A stretch of DNA of 64,000 bases from Pseudomonas sp. IB20 (GTDB lineage: Bacteria > Pseudomonadota > Gammaproteobacteria > Pseudomonadales > Pseudomonadaceae): contig NZ_CP046103.1 of the NCBI RefSeq assembly GCF_009707325.1, forward strand, positions 4,972,951 to 5,036,950, in the 5' to 3' direction. The notes under the pieces were generated by a model. It did no database searches. It had not been told where the DNA came from and saw only the letters and a program-made list of their open reading frames with translations. Made by a program: the position numbers and the translations under genes. Below are positions 24,321 to 33,023 of the stretch, piece after piece; the first letter of the stretch is position 1; the number at the start of each line of letters is the position of its first letter.

Positions 24321-25223
24321 CTACCGCGCCCTCAGGCGCCCCGGCGCCTCGCCGTAGGTTTCCTTGAACTTCTTGCTGAACGCTGCCTGGGACTGATAAC
24401 CCACCTGGGCGGCGATATCCATCAGGCTCAGGCGTGACTGGTGCAGCAGATTGAACGCCAACTCCATACGCAACTGGGTCAGCAGCACCCACGGGGATAC
24501 ACCCGCCACCTTCACAAAGGTACGCATGAAGGTCGCTCGCGACATCGTCGCAACCAAGGCCAGGCTGTCGATGGTCCATTCATGGCCGGGCTCGGCCAGC
24601 ATCGCCTGCCAGGCCTTGCTCAGGCGCTTGTCGGCGAGCAAGGCGAAGGTGCCGGCCACCGGCGCCTGAAGGGTCAGCCAGGTGCGCAGGATCAGGGTGA
24701 ACAAGGCCGACGACAGTGCATCGATAAACGAGCGGGCGCCCAGTTGTTGCCCATCCGCTTCGCTGCGCAACAAAGCAATCAACGCAGCCAATTGCCCATC
24801 GCCCTGCCACTGCCGACTGGACACCACCAGATACTCCGGCAACGCGGCAAACAACAACGACTGCCGGTTGTAGTGAAAGCTGCCGCAGAGCATGTCCAAG
24901 TCCACCCGTTCGCCACCCAGGCGATGAACCGGAAGTAAACCGCCCTCAATCACCGTCGGTGGCATCGGCTGGATGCGTGAACCTGGACTGCGCAACAAAT
25001 GGGTGGCGCCACCGGGCATCAGCAGGATATCGCCCTCCCCCAGCGTTACGTGCTGCCCGCTCGTTAACTCGGCGCGGCAGGTGCCGCTGAGCACAATGTG
25101 ATACGGCGCCACGCCCAAATTCTCCGGCGTGTGATCCAGCGCCCAGTCGCCCTGGAACTGGCAACGCAAATCCAGGCTGCCGCGCAGGTTGGCCATCTTG
25201 ATAAGGGTGTCGATCGAATTCAT
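24321..25223 (-). CDS. AraC-family transcriptional regulator with cupin (cupin_6) sensor domain
   Basis: A 300-aa regulator. Residues ~5-180 are a cupin sensor domain (HIVLSGTCRAELTSGQHVTL, GDILLMPGGATHLLRSPGSR), and the C-terminal ~100 residues contain the two AraC helix-turn-helices (MSRATFMRTFVKVAGVSPWV; IAAQVGYQSQAAFSKKFKET). Start ATG 25223 (MNSIDTLIKMANLRGSL) fits this group. It is divergent from the AhpD-like gene with a 99-bp shared upstream region, and regulators of this kind commonly control a divergent oxidoreductase or AhpD-like gene. The effector is unknown. Confidence 0.87.
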   Translation of the reverse strand: MNSIDTLIKMANLRGSLDLRCQFQGDWALDHTPENLGVAPYHIVLSGTCRAELTSGQHVTLGEGDILLMPGGATHLLRSPGSRIQPMPPTVIEGGLLPVHRLGGERVDLDMLCGSFHYNRQSLLFAALPEYLVVSSRQWQGDGQLAALIALLRSEADGQQLGARSFIDALSSALFTLILRTWLTLQAPVAGTFALLADKRLSKAWQAMLAEPGHEWTIDSLALVATMSRATFMRTFVKVAGVSPWVLLTQLRMELAFNLLHQSRLSLMDIAAQVGYQSQAAFSKKFKETYGEAPGRLRAR

Positions 25224-25322
25224 TTGCGAACATCGGTCAAAAAGATGAGCGGATTGAACAATGCCCCTAACCCCGAACAGCACAGACTGGCTTCACACCC
25301 AACCTGTTCAGGAGTTACCGCA

Positions 25323-25676
25323 ATGTTCAATAACTGGTCCGACTTGCTGCCTACCGTAAAGAAAGCCTTTGGCGCGCTGGGCAAGAGCAACCCGAAGATG
25401 GTCAAAGCGTACATGGCGTTGGACGAGGCTGCCGAGGAAAACAACGTGCTCGACGCCAAGACCCGTGAGCTGATTTCCATCGCCGTGGCTATCACCACGC
25501 GCTGTGACGGCTGCATCGGCGTGCATGCGGATGCGGCGATCAAAGCCGGCGCGACCCGCGAGGAAGTGGCCGCGACCCTGGCCACCGCAATTTCCATGAA
25601 CGCGGGCGCGGCATATATCTACTCACTGCGCGCCCTGGAAGCCTACGACACGCTCAAACCAGCGCCGCAAAGTTAA
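25323..25676 (+). CDS. AhpD/carboxymuconolactone decarboxylase-family protein
   Basis: A 117-aa all-helical protein. The redox centre CDGCIGVHADAA supplies Cys61, Cys64 and His68, the CxxC-x3-H arrangement of AhpD-type alkylhydroperoxidases. AKTRELISIAVAITTRC precedes it as in the family. It most likely reduces peroxides or disulfides using a lipoylated or thiol partner. Start ATG 25323 has AGGAG 8 nt upstream. It is divergent from the AraC/cupin regulator, which is its likely controller, and converges on the GlxA-type regulator with a 23-bp 3' overlap. Confidence 0.88.
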   Translation: MFNNWSDLLPTVKKAFGALGKSNPKMVKAYMALDEAAEENNVLDAKTRELISIAVAITTRCDGCIGVHADAAIKAGATREEVAATLATAISMNAGAAYIYSLRALEAYDTLKPAPQS

Positions 25677-26619
25677 GCCTGAACTGCTGCGGCGTCACGC
25701 CCAGCCGGCGGTTGAACACGCTGCGCATGTGCTGGGCATCGCGAAACCCGCATTGGTAGGCCACGGTCTTGAGCGGCGCGGGGCTGCTTTCGAGCATCAC
25801 CCGCGCCGCGTCCACCCGCGCCCGCTCGACAAACTCCGCCGGGGTGATGCGCGCCTCACGGGCAAACACGCGAGAGAAATTGCGCGCACTCATATTGGCC
25901 GCCCTGGCCAGGTCGGCGATGGTCAAATCCCCGGTCAGGTTCGCCAGCACGTACAACTGCACCAGCGCCACCGCCGAGGTGCTTTCGGCGTGGGGTGTGA
26001 GGAAGGGGCTGAACTGCGACTGCCCGCCCGCACGCTGGGTGAACACCACCAGGCGCTTGGCCACGCTCAGCGCGACTTCCGCGCCGTGGTCCTGGGCCAG
26101 TAGAAACAGCGACAGATCGATGCCCGCCGTGACACCCGCCGAGGTGTAGAGGTTGCCGTCCTGCACGTAGAGGCGGTCGGCGTCGACTTGGGCCAAGGGG
26201 CACAAGCGCGCCAGGTCAGCGGCATCGTTCCAATGGGTGGTGACGGTTTTGCCATTCAGTAACCCGGCGCGGGCCAGCATGAAGGCGCCGTTGCAGATCG
26301 AGCCGAAGCGCTGCGCTCGGGCGGTGGCGTCGCATAGCCAAGCATCAAACGCCGCGCCGAAATTTTCGAAGGGCAATTGCGGGCCGCCGGCGACCAGCAG
26401 CAGGTCGTAGGCGCTCAGGGCTTCGCTGTAATGCCGGTGGGCCTGCAACGACAAGCCGTTGGAGGCCGCCATGGTGCCGTGGCCCAGGCCGATCACTTCG
26501 AGTTGGTAATGGTCTTCGGGCGGCAGGAAACGGTTGGCCTCGCAAAACACATCCATGGGGCCGGTCACGTCCAGTGACTGGACGCCGGGGAAGATCAGGA
26601 TGGCGACGGTTTTGCCCAT
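25654..26619 (-). CDS. GlxA-family transcriptional regulator (DJ-1/PfpI domain + AraC HTH)
   Basis: A 321-aa regulator. Residues ~4-170 are a DJ-1/PfpI-like domain (VAILIFPGVQSLDVTGPMDV, and the nucleophile-elbow Cys in GSICNGAFMLARAGLL). Residues ~220-320 are an AraC-type DNA-binding domain (DLARAANMSARNFSRVFARE; TVAYQCGFRDAQHMRSVFNR). Such proteins regulate amine or small-molecule catabolism in Pseudomonas, with the ligand bound by the DJ-1 part. Start ATG 26619 (MGKTVAI) has AAGGTGAG upstream. It is divergent from the HD-domain gene at 26891, a pairing that suggests control of it. Confidence 0.87.
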   Translation of the reverse strand: MGKTVAILIFPGVQSLDVTGPMDVFCEANRFLPPEDHYQLEVIGLGHGTMAASNGLSLQAHRHYSEALSAYDLLLVAGGPQLPFENFGAAFDAWLCDATARAQRFGSICNGAFMLARAGLLNGKTVTTHWNDAADLARLCPLAQVDADRLYVQDGNLYTSAGVTAGIDLSLFLLAQDHGAEVALSVAKRLVVFTQRAGGQSQFSPFLTPHAESTSAVALVQLYVLANLTGDLTIADLARAANMSARNFSRVFAREARITPAEFVERARVDAARVMLESSPAPLKTVAYQCGFRDAQHMRSVFNRRLGVTPQQFRLNFAALV

Positions 26620-26656
26620 GAACAACTCACCTTCTACTGGAAGAACATAAACCCCC

Positions 26657-26760
26657 TGTGGGAGCTGGCTTGTCGGGTCGCCGCATCGCTGCGATCGCAT
26701 CACTCCAGTCTAACTGACAGACCGAGTCGCCAGCATCGCAGGCAAGCCAGCGCCCACATT
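26657..26760. repeat. REP palindrome pair (long spacer)
   Basis: Arms CTGTGGGAGCTGGCTTGTCG and CGCAGGCAAGCCAGCGCCCA flank an inner GCATCGCTGCGATCGCATC palindrome. It lies in the divergent region between the GlxA-type regulator and the HD-domain gene. Confidence 0.75.
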
Positions 26761-26890
26761 TGACCGCATCTGGCGCGATATCGAGGCACATTGGCCGGGA
26801 TCGCACCCTCGCGGCAATAGCCCCGTCGCGAGCGCGCGACCAGACTTCACTCATCGGCGCCCCACCGGCGCTTGCTTGAGGAGAACGACC

Positions 26891-27532
26891 ATGAGCCCCA
26901 CCATCGCCGGCATCCAGATCCCGGACAGCGCCCTGGCCAAGGCCACCACCGAATACATCCGCGACGTCGAATCCGACCTGCTCTACCACCACTCCCGCCG
27001 GGTGTTCCTGTTCGGTGCGTTGAGCGGCGAACGCAAACAATTGGCCTACAACCCGGAGCTGCTTTACGTCGGCGCGATGTTCAATGACCTGGGCCTGGTT
27101 GAAGGCCATCGCAGTGACAACGAACGTTTCGAAGTGGACGGCGCCAACGCCGCCGCCGCGTTCCTAAAGCCGTACGGGCTGAGTGATGACGATATCGAGC
27201 AAGTGTGGTTGTCGATCGCCCTGCACACCACGCCGGGCGTGCCGCAGCATCTGCGCCCCACCGTGGCGCTGGTGACCGCCGGTGTCGAGATGGACGTGCT
27301 GGGCATGGACTACGCCGCCTTTACCAGCGTGCAGCGCGAAGCCGTGGTGCATGCGCATCCACGTGGTGAGGGGTTCAAGGAGTGCATCATCTGCGCGTTT
27401 GCCGACGGCTTGCGCCATCGCCCGCAGACCACGTTTGGCAACGTGAAGACGGATGTGCTGGTGGATCAGGAGCCGGGGTTCAAGCCGATGAATTTTGTGG
27501 AGGTGATTCGTAAGTCGCCGTGGGCTGCCTAG
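26891..27532 (+). CDS. HD-domain phosphohydrolase/cyanamide hydratase-like protein with altered HD motif
   Basis: A 213-aa cytosolic helical protein of the HD superfamily, closest by eye to cyanamide hydratase-like members. LLYHHSRRVFLFGAL supplies the first His (33/34), and the later metal histidines may be EGHRSDNERF and LHTTPGVPQHLRP. The motif that should read HD reads FNDLGLVEGH (Asn65-Asp66), so one canonical metal ligand is absent. GAGGAG lies 8 nt before the ATG at 26891. It is divergent from the GlxA-type regulator. Catalytic activity is therefore doubtful, although family membership is good. Confidence 0.78.
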   Translation: MSPTIAGIQIPDSALAKATTEYIRDVESDLLYHHSRRVFLFGALSGERKQLAYNPELLYVGAMFNDLGLVEGHRSDNERFEVDGANAAAAFLKPYGLSDDDIEQVWLSIALHTTPGVPQHLRPTVALVTAGVEMDVLGMDYAAFTSVQREAVVHAHPRGEGFKECIICAFADGLRHRPQTTFGNVKTDVLVDQEPGFKPMNFVEVIRKSPWAA

Positions 27533-27551
27533 TTGACTTGGAATGCAATCA

Positions 27552-27638
27552 ACTGTGGGAGCTGGCGTGCCTGCGATGAGGCCCTGCCAGTCGACTTGCG
27601 ACTCACACCGCTATCGCAGGCAAGCCAGCTCCCACATT
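27552..27638. repeat. REP palindrome pair (REPIN-like)
   Basis: Arms ACTGTGGGAGCTGGCGTGCC and CAGGCAAGCCAGCTCCCACA flank a GTCGACTTGCGACTC centre. It occupies the convergent junction between the HD-domain gene and spuH. Confidence 0.83.
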
Positions 27639-27657
27639 TTTCATCCCACTCCGGCAG

Positions 27658-28542
27658 TTAAACCGGTGCAGCCGCCCGGCGCTTGTCCGGCTGCTGCCAG
27701 CCATCGGCCGCGGCTTCTTCAATCGCTTGCTGGATGGCTTTCTTGCGGTGCTCTTCAGCACGACGGCTGAAGAACCACACCAGGAAGGTCACCAGCGACA
27801 CCGCCAACAGGATCAAGCTGGCCACGGCGTTGATCTCAGGTTTAACCCCAAGACGCACCGCCGAGAACACTTCCATCGGCAAGGTGGTCGAGCCCGGGCC
27901 CGACACGAAGCTGGCGAGTACCAGGTCATCCAGCGACAGCGCGAACGACATCATGCCGCCCGCCGCCAACGACGGTGCGATCATCGGGATGGTGATCAAG
28001 AAGAACACCTTCCACGGCCGCGCACCGAGGTCCATGGCCGCTTCTTCGATCGACAAGTCCAGCTCACGCAAGCGCGCCGACACCACCACCGCCACATACG
28101 CCGCACAGAACGTGGTGTGGGCGATCCAGATGGTGACAATGCCACGTTCCTGCGGCCAACCGATCATCTGCGCCATGGCCACGAACAGCAGCAACAGCGA
28201 CAGACCGGTGATCACCTCAGGCATTACCAGCGGCGCCGTCACCAAGCCGCCGAACAGCGTGCGGCCCTTGAACTGGCTGATGCGCGTCAGCACGAACGCC
28301 GCCAACGTACCCAGCGCTACGGCGGCCACCGCCGTGTAGCAGGCGATTTCCAGGGAGCGGGCCACCGAGCCCATCAGTTGGGTGTTGTCCAACAGGCCCA
28401 CGTACCACTTGATCGACCAACCGCCCCACACCGTCACCAGCTTGGATTCGTTGAACGAGTAGATCACCAGGATCAGCATCGGCAGGTAGATAAACAACAA
28501 CCCCGCCACCAGCATAAAACTCGAGAAACTGAAGCGCTTCAT
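27658..28542 (-). CDS. spuH: Polyamine ABC transporter permease SpuH (PotI-like)
   Basis: A 294-aa inner-membrane permease with about six helices. The permease EAA-type loop is visible in LSIEEAAMDLGARPWKVFFL, followed by the gly-rich ITIPMIAPSLAAGGMM. SDDLV-type PotI features (SLDDLVLASFVSGPGSTTLP) support polyamine uptake. It is the last gene of the spu operon and starts inside the end of spuG (4-bp overlap). With SpuG it forms the channel for putrescine/spermidine driven by the SpuF ATPase. Confidence 0.9.
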   Translation of the reverse strand: MKRFSFSSFMLVAGLLFIYLPMLILVIYSFNESKLVTVWGGWSIKWYVGLLDNTQLMGSVARSLEIACYTAVAAVALGTLAAFVLTRISQFKGRTLFGGLVTAPLVMPEVITGLSLLLLFVAMAQMIGWPQERGIVTIWIAHTTFCAAYVAVVVSARLRELDLSIEEAAMDLGARPWKVFFLITIPMIAPSLAAGGMMSFALSLDDLVLASFVSGPGSTTLPMEVFSAVRLGVKPEINAVASLILLAVSLVTFLVWFFSRRAEEHRKKAIQQAIEEAAADGWQQPDKRRAAAPV

Positions 28543-29459
28543 ATCTTGCCCTCCAGCTCTTTGGCTTGGCTGCGGTTGAACAGGATGATCGGCACAATCA
28601 GGATCGCCAGCATCACCACCGCCAGGGCAGACGCCACCGGCCAGTCACGGTTGTTGAAGAATTCTTGCCACAACACTTTACCGATCATCAGGGTTTCCGG
28701 CCCGCCGAGCAGTTCCGGGATCACGAACTCGCCCACCACTGGAATGAACACCAGCATGCAGCCGGCGATGATGCCGTTCTTGGACAGCGGCACGGTGATC
28801 TTCCAGAAGCTGTTGAAGGTGCTCGAGCCCAGGTCGGACGCGGCTTCCAGCAGGCTCTGGTCATGCTTCACCAGGTTGGCATACAGCGGCAGGATCATGA
28901 ACGGCAGGTACGAATAGACCACGCCGATGTACACCGCGATGTTGGTGTTGAGGATCTGCAGCGGTTCGTTGATCAAGCCGATGGACATCAGAAAGCTGTT
29001 GAGCAAACCGTTGTTGCTGAGGATGCCCATCCACGCATACACGCGAATCAGGATCGCGGTCCAGGTCGGCATCATGATCAGCAGCACCAGCACCGTCTGT
29101 ATCTCTTTACGCGCGCTGGCAATGGCGTAGGCCATCGGGTAACCGATCAGCAGACACAACAGCGTGCTGAAAAACGCCATCTTCAGCGAGCCCAGGTACG
29201 CGGCGATATACAGCTCATCGCCCGCCAGCAAACTGTAGTTCGCCAGGTTCAGCACCAGTTGCAGCTTCTGCTCAACGTAGGTGTAGATCTCGGTGTACGG
29301 CGGTATCGCCACATCGGCTTCGGCAAAGCTGATTTTCAATACGATGAAAAACGGCAGTGCGAAAAACAGGAACAGCCACAGGAAAGGAATCCCAATGACC
29401 ACCTGCTTGCCACTGGGGATTATGCGATCCAAGCGCCGCTTGAACTTCTTCATATTCAT
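28539..29459 (-). CDS. spuG: Polyamine ABC transporter permease SpuG (PotH-like)
   Basis: A 306-aa permease partner of SpuH, with a short cytosolic N-terminus, a first helix around residues 20-40 (FLWLFLFFALPFFIVLKISF) and about five further helices. The EAA-type loop is LLEAASDLGSSTFNSFWKIT followed by VPLSKNGIIAGCMLVF, and PELLGGPETLMIGKVLW is typical of PotH/PotB proteins. I chose ATG 29459 (MNMKKFKRRL) because it overlaps the spuF stop by 4 bp (ATGA); a longer frame upstream would run through spuF. Inner membrane. Confidence 0.9.
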   Translation of the reverse strand: MNMKKFKRRLDRIIPSGKQVVIGIPFLWLFLFFALPFFIVLKISFAEADVAIPPYTEIYTYVEQKLQLVLNLANYSLLAGDELYIAAYLGSLKMAFFSTLLCLLIGYPMAYAIASARKEIQTVLVLLIMMPTWTAILIRVYAWMGILSNNGLLNSFLMSIGLINEPLQILNTNIAVYIGVVYSYLPFMILPLYANLVKHDQSLLEAASDLGSSTFNSFWKITVPLSKNGIIAGCMLVFIPVVGEFVIPELLGGPETLMIGKVLWQEFFNNRDWPVASALAVVMLAILIVPIILFNRSQAKELEGKI

Positions 29460-30598
29460 GAGCGAAGTACCACGCCGCTGTCGTCTTCCCACCACACGTA
29501 CACCTGATCACCCCAGGTTGGGCGCTGGCCACGGCGTTCGGCGTTGGCGACAAAGGACTGCACCAGCTTGCCGCTCGGCAATTCCACGTAGAACACCGAG
29601 TGGCCGCCCAGGTAGGCGATGTCATGCACCTTGCCGCTGGACCAGTTGTGTTCGCAGGTCGGCATTTCAGTGGTGACCAGCAGCTTTTCCGGGCGGATGG
29701 CGTAAGTCACCGACTTGTCTTCCACCGAGGTAGCGATGCCGTAGCCCACGTAGATGTCGCGGTCCAGGTCCGTGCACTTGAGCACCGCGTGGCCTTCGGC
29801 GTCGTCCACCACTTGGGTGTCGAAGATGTTCACGTTGCCGATGAACTCACACACCAGGCGGCTGGTAGGCGTTTCGTAGATGTCGATCGGGCTGCCGATC
29901 TGGGCGATCCAGCCCAGGTGCATGATCGCGATGCGCTCGGCCATGGTCATGGCCTCTTCCTGGTCGTGGGTCACCATCACGCAGGTCACGCCCACGCGCT
30001 CGATGATCTCCACCAGCTCCAGCTGCATCTGCGAACGCAGCTTCTTGTCGAGTGCGCCCATCGGCTCATCGAGCAGCAGCAGTTTCGGGCGTTTGGCCAG
30101 GGAACGCGCCAACGCCACACGCTGACGTTGACCGCCAGACAGCTGATGCGGCTTGCGTTTGGCGTACTGGCTCATCTGCACCAGCTTGAGCATCTCGGCC
30201 ACGCGGGCGTCGACTTCAGCCTTGGAGATCTTGTCCTGTTGCAGGCCGAAGGCGATGTTCTGCGCCACGGTCATGTGCGGGAACAAGGCGTAGGACTGGA
30301 ACATCATGTTGATCGGCCGCTCGTACGGCGGCATGTCGGTGATGTCCACACCGTCGAGGTAAATGCGACCTTCCGTTGGGCGCTCGAAGCCTGCGAGCAT
30401 GCGCAGCAAGGTGGATTTGCCCGAACCCGAACCGCCGAGCAAGGCGAAGATCTCGCCTTTTTTGATTTCCAGGGACACATCGTCCACGGCAATCGTCTCG
30501 TCGAACTTCTTCGTGACCCGGTCGATTTTGACCAGCACCTTTTTCGGTGTCTGGTCGCCCTCGAGGGCTTTCTTATAGGCGCCGGAGGCAACTGCCAT
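29456..30598 (-). CDS. spuF: Polyamine ABC transporter ATPase SpuF (PotG-like)
   Basis: A 380-aa ATP-binding subunit. The Walker A is GGSGSGKS (55-62), the signature LSGGQRQRVALARSLA is followed by Walker B LLLLDEPMGALD, and the switch His is in CVMVTHDQEEAM. Residues ~270-380 form the TOBE regulatory domain (AIRPEKLLVTTEMP). It couples ATP hydrolysis to polyamine import through SpuG and SpuH. It lies 72 bp after spuE and overlaps spuG by 4 bp. The same Walker and LSGGQ layout occurs in E. coli PotG. Confidence 0.93.
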   Translation of the reverse strand: MAVASGAYKKALEGDQTPKKVLVKIDRVTKKFDETIAVDDVSLEIKKGEIFALLGGSGSGKSTLLRMLAGFERPTEGRIYLDGVDITDMPPYERPINMMFQSYALFPHMTVAQNIAFGLQQDKISKAEVDARVAEMLKLVQMSQYAKRKPHQLSGGQRQRVALARSLAKRPKLLLLDEPMGALDKKLRSQMQLELVEIIERVGVTCVMVTHDQEEAMTMAERIAIMHLGWIAQIGSPIDIYETPTSRLVCEFIGNVNIFDTQVVDDAEGHAVLKCTDLDRDIYVGYGIATSVEDKSVTYAIRPEKLLVTTEMPTCEHNWSSGKVHDIAYLGGHSVFYVELPSGKLVQSFVANAERRGQRPTWGDQVYVWWEDDSGVVLRS

Positions 30599-30670
30599 TT
30601 ACGAAACTCCCAACAAAATTTGAGGTTCACCCAATACGGGCGAAACCTTGGATAGTTTGAGCTTTAAGCC

Positions 30671-31765
30671 TTACTTGCCCGTCTTGACCTTGGTCCAGCT
30701 ACGGGTCATCAAACGTTGCACTTTCGGGGGTAGCTCGAAGTTGACAAACGTCCGGTCGAGAACCGCCTGCGGTGGGTAAACCGCTGCGTCAGTGCGTATC
30801 GATTGCTCCATCAGTTTGTCCGCCCCTGGGTTAGGGTTGGCGTAACCGACTTGATCACTGACCTGAGCGATCACCTCAGGTTGCAGTAAATAGTTGATGA
30901 AGGCGTGGGCCTCTTTGACGTTGGCGGCGTCCGCGGGAATCGCCAGTACGTCAAACCACAAATTGCCGCCTTCTTTCGGAATCGTGTAGGCGATGTTCAC
31001 CCCCTTGCCGGCTTCGCTTGCGCGGGCCTTGGCCTGGAACACATCACCGGAGAAACCCGCCGCCACGCAGATGTTGCCGTTGGCCAGGTCCGAGATGTAT
31101 TTGGACGAGTGGAAATAGGTCACGTAGGGCCGCACTTTCAGCAACTTCTCTTCGGCCTTTTTGTAGTCTTCGGGGTTAGTGCTGTTAGGGTTCAAGCCCA
31201 TGTAGTTGAGCACCGCCGGCAGCATTTCATCCGCCGAGTCCATGAACGAGACGCCGCAGGTGGCCAGCTTCTTCATGTTTTCCGGTTCGAACAGCACAGC
31301 CCAGGAATCGATGTGATCGACGCCCAGCACCTCTTTGACTTTGTCGACGTTGTAACCGATGCCGTTGGTACCCCACAGGTACGGCACGGCGTACTGGTTA
31401 CCCGGATCATTCTTTTCCAGACGCTTGAGCAGCACCGGGTCGAGGTTGGAATAGTTAGTCAGCAATGACTTGTCGAGCTTCTGGAACGCCCCGGCCTTGA
31501 TCTGCTTGCCGAGGAAGTGGTTGGACGGCACGACCACGTCGTAACCGGTACGCCCGGCGAGCAACTTGCCTTCCAGGGTCTCGTTGGAATCAAACACGTC
31601 ATACACAGGCTTGATGCCGGTGGCCTTTTCAAAGTTGACCAGGGTGTCCGGGCCAATGTAGTCCGACCAGTTATAAATATGCACCGTCGGTGCGGCCTGC
31701 ACGCTCACAGCCAGCGTGATACCTGCACCCACCAGCATGGCTTTGCGAAATAAAGAAATTGGCAA
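30671..31765 (-). CDS. spuE: Periplasmic polyamine-binding protein, probable SpuE
   Basis: A 364-aa PotD/PotF-family binding protein. The signal peptide is residues 1-24 (ends SVQA). The mature protein starts APTVHIYNWSDYIGPDTLVN, and the conserved ligand region includes GRTGYDVVVPSNHFLGKQIK and SSKYISDLANGNICVAAGFS. The order in P. aeruginosa is spuC-spuD-spuE-spuF, so position suggests SpuE (spermidine). The start codon is TTG 31765-31763, with AGAGGACC upstream, which may keep its expression below SpuD. The assignment of SpuE versus SpuD rests mainly on gene order. Confidence 0.75.
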   Translation of the reverse strand: MPISLFRKAMLVGAGITLAVSVQAAPTVHIYNWSDYIGPDTLVNFEKATGIKPVYDVFDSNETLEGKLLAGRTGYDVVVPSNHFLGKQIKAGAFQKLDKSLLTNYSNLDPVLLKRLEKNDPGNQYAVPYLWGTNGIGYNVDKVKEVLGVDHIDSWAVLFEPENMKKLATCGVSFMDSADEMLPAVLNYMGLNPNSTNPEDYKKAEEKLLKVRPYVTYFHSSKYISDLANGNICVAAGFSGDVFQAKARASEAGKGVNIAYTIPKEGGNLWFDVLAIPADAANVKEAHAFINYLLQPEVIAQVSDQVGYANPNPGADKLMEQSIRTDAAVYPPQAVLDRTFVNFELPPKVQRLMTRSWTKVKTGK

Positions 31766-31874
31766 GTGGAGGTCCTCTTAAATAGTTGGGCCCAAAGTTG
31801 TTGCCCGGCAACAAAACCGGCGCGCAACTTACCCTCGATAAACCGATCCGGCAAAGCTTTATGTCATTTAATTT

Positions 31875-31901
31875 GTGGGAGCGGCCATTCGCCGCCCCCA
31901 C
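31875..31901. repeat. Isolated REP-like hairpin between spuD and spuE
   Basis: The arms GTGGGAGCGGC and GCCGCCCCCAC pair with one mismatch around a 5-nt loop. The hairpin sits 13 bp downstream of the spuD stop, in the 148-bp gap before spuE. It may stabilise the upstream spuD message, like the REP element after malE, and so favour SpuD over SpuE. Confidence 0.6.
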
Positions 31902-31913
31902 CGGTATCAAGGC

Positions 31914-33023
31914 TTATTTGCCCGATTTGATTTTGGTCCAGCTGCGAGTCATTTCACGCTGGGTTGCAGCCGGCAAGTCAGCAATGGCGTAGAGCTTGGC
32001 TTGCACATCCGCCGCCGGGTAGATGCCCGGGTCGCTGGTGATGTCTTTGTCGACCAGTGCGGTGGCTTTCTCGTTACCGTTCGGGAAACGTACGCTGTTG
32101 GTGATGGCCGCCATCACTTTTGGCTCCAGCAGGTAGTTCATGAACTTGTAGGCGGCTTCGACGTTTTCGGCATCTTTAGGGATGGCGACCATGTCATAGA
32201 AGCTGCCGGCGCCTTCTTTTGGAATGTCGTAGGCAACCTTGACCTTGCCACCGGCTTCAGCCGCGCGGGACTTGGCCTGCTGGATGTCACCCGAGTAACC
32301 CACGGCCACGCAGATGTTGCCGTTGGCCAGGTCCGAGATGTACTTGGACGAGTGGAAGTAGCCGATCGATGGGCGCAGTTTGAGGAACAGGTCCTCGGCT
32401 TGTTTCAGATCAGCCTTCTTCTGGGTGTCGGTCGGCAGGCCCAGGTAATGCAGCGCAACCGGCAGCATTTCGGTTGGCGAGTCGAGGAAGCTCACGCCGC
32501 AGCTTTTCAGCTTGGCGATGTTTTCCGGCTTCATCAGCACGTCCCACGAATCGATCTTGTCCACGCCCAGCGCAGCCTTGACCTTCTCCGGGTTGTAACC
32601 GATGCCGATGGAGCCCCACATGTACGGGAAGGCGTGCTTGTTGTCCGGGTCGCTCACCGACACGGCTTTAAGCAGGGATTTGTTCAGGTTGTCGTAGCTG
32701 GGCAGCTTGGACTTGTCCAGCTCCTGATAGACACCGGCCTTGATCTGCTTGGCGAGGAAGTTGTTCGACGGTACGACGATGTCGTAGCCGGACTTGCCTG
32801 CCAGCAACTTGGCTTCCAGGGTCTCGTTGCTGTCGAAAACGTCGTACACCACTTTAATGCCCGACTCTTTTTCAAAGTTGGCGATGGTGTCCGGTGCAAT
32901 GTAGTCAGACCAGTTATAGATGTGCAGCACTTTATCGCCTGCCTGGGCCGCGCCCACCATTGCGCCCATCAGGGACAAGGCGAGGAGGGTCTTGCCAGCG
33001 TTCTTCAAACCTAATGCCTTCAT
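31914..33023 (-). CDS. spuD: Periplasmic polyamine-binding protein, probable SpuD
   Basis: A 369-aa PotF-family binding protein. The signal peptide is residues 1-~28 (ends AAQA), then GDKVLHIYNWSDYIAPDTIA. Features shared with SpuD of P. aeruginosa as I remember it are SGYDIVVPSNNFLAKQIKAG, PYMWGSIGIGYNPEKVKAA, LPVALHYLGLPTDTQKKA and KEGAGSFYDMVAIPKDAENV. Putrescine is the expected ligand. Start ATG 33023 (MKALGLKN) has GGAG 9 nt upstream. It is followed by a REP-like hairpin and then the paralogous spuE; the two are clearly related throughout (shared SSKYISDLANGNICVA). Confidence 0.82.
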   Translation of the reverse strand: MKALGLKNAGKTLLALSLMGAMVGAAQAGDKVLHIYNWSDYIAPDTIANFEKESGIKVVYDVFDSNETLEAKLLAGKSGYDIVVPSNNFLAKQIKAGVYQELDKSKLPSYDNLNKSLLKAVSVSDPDNKHAFPYMWGSIGIGYNPEKVKAALGVDKIDSWDVLMKPENIAKLKSCGVSFLDSPTEMLPVALHYLGLPTDTQKKADLKQAEDLFLKLRPSIGYFHSSKYISDLANGNICVAVGYSGDIQQAKSRAAEAGGKVKVAYDIPKEGAGSFYDMVAIPKDAENVEAAYKFMNYLLEPKVMAAITNSVRFPNGNEKATALVDKDITSDPGIYPAADVQAKLYAIADLPAATQREMTRSWTKIKSGK

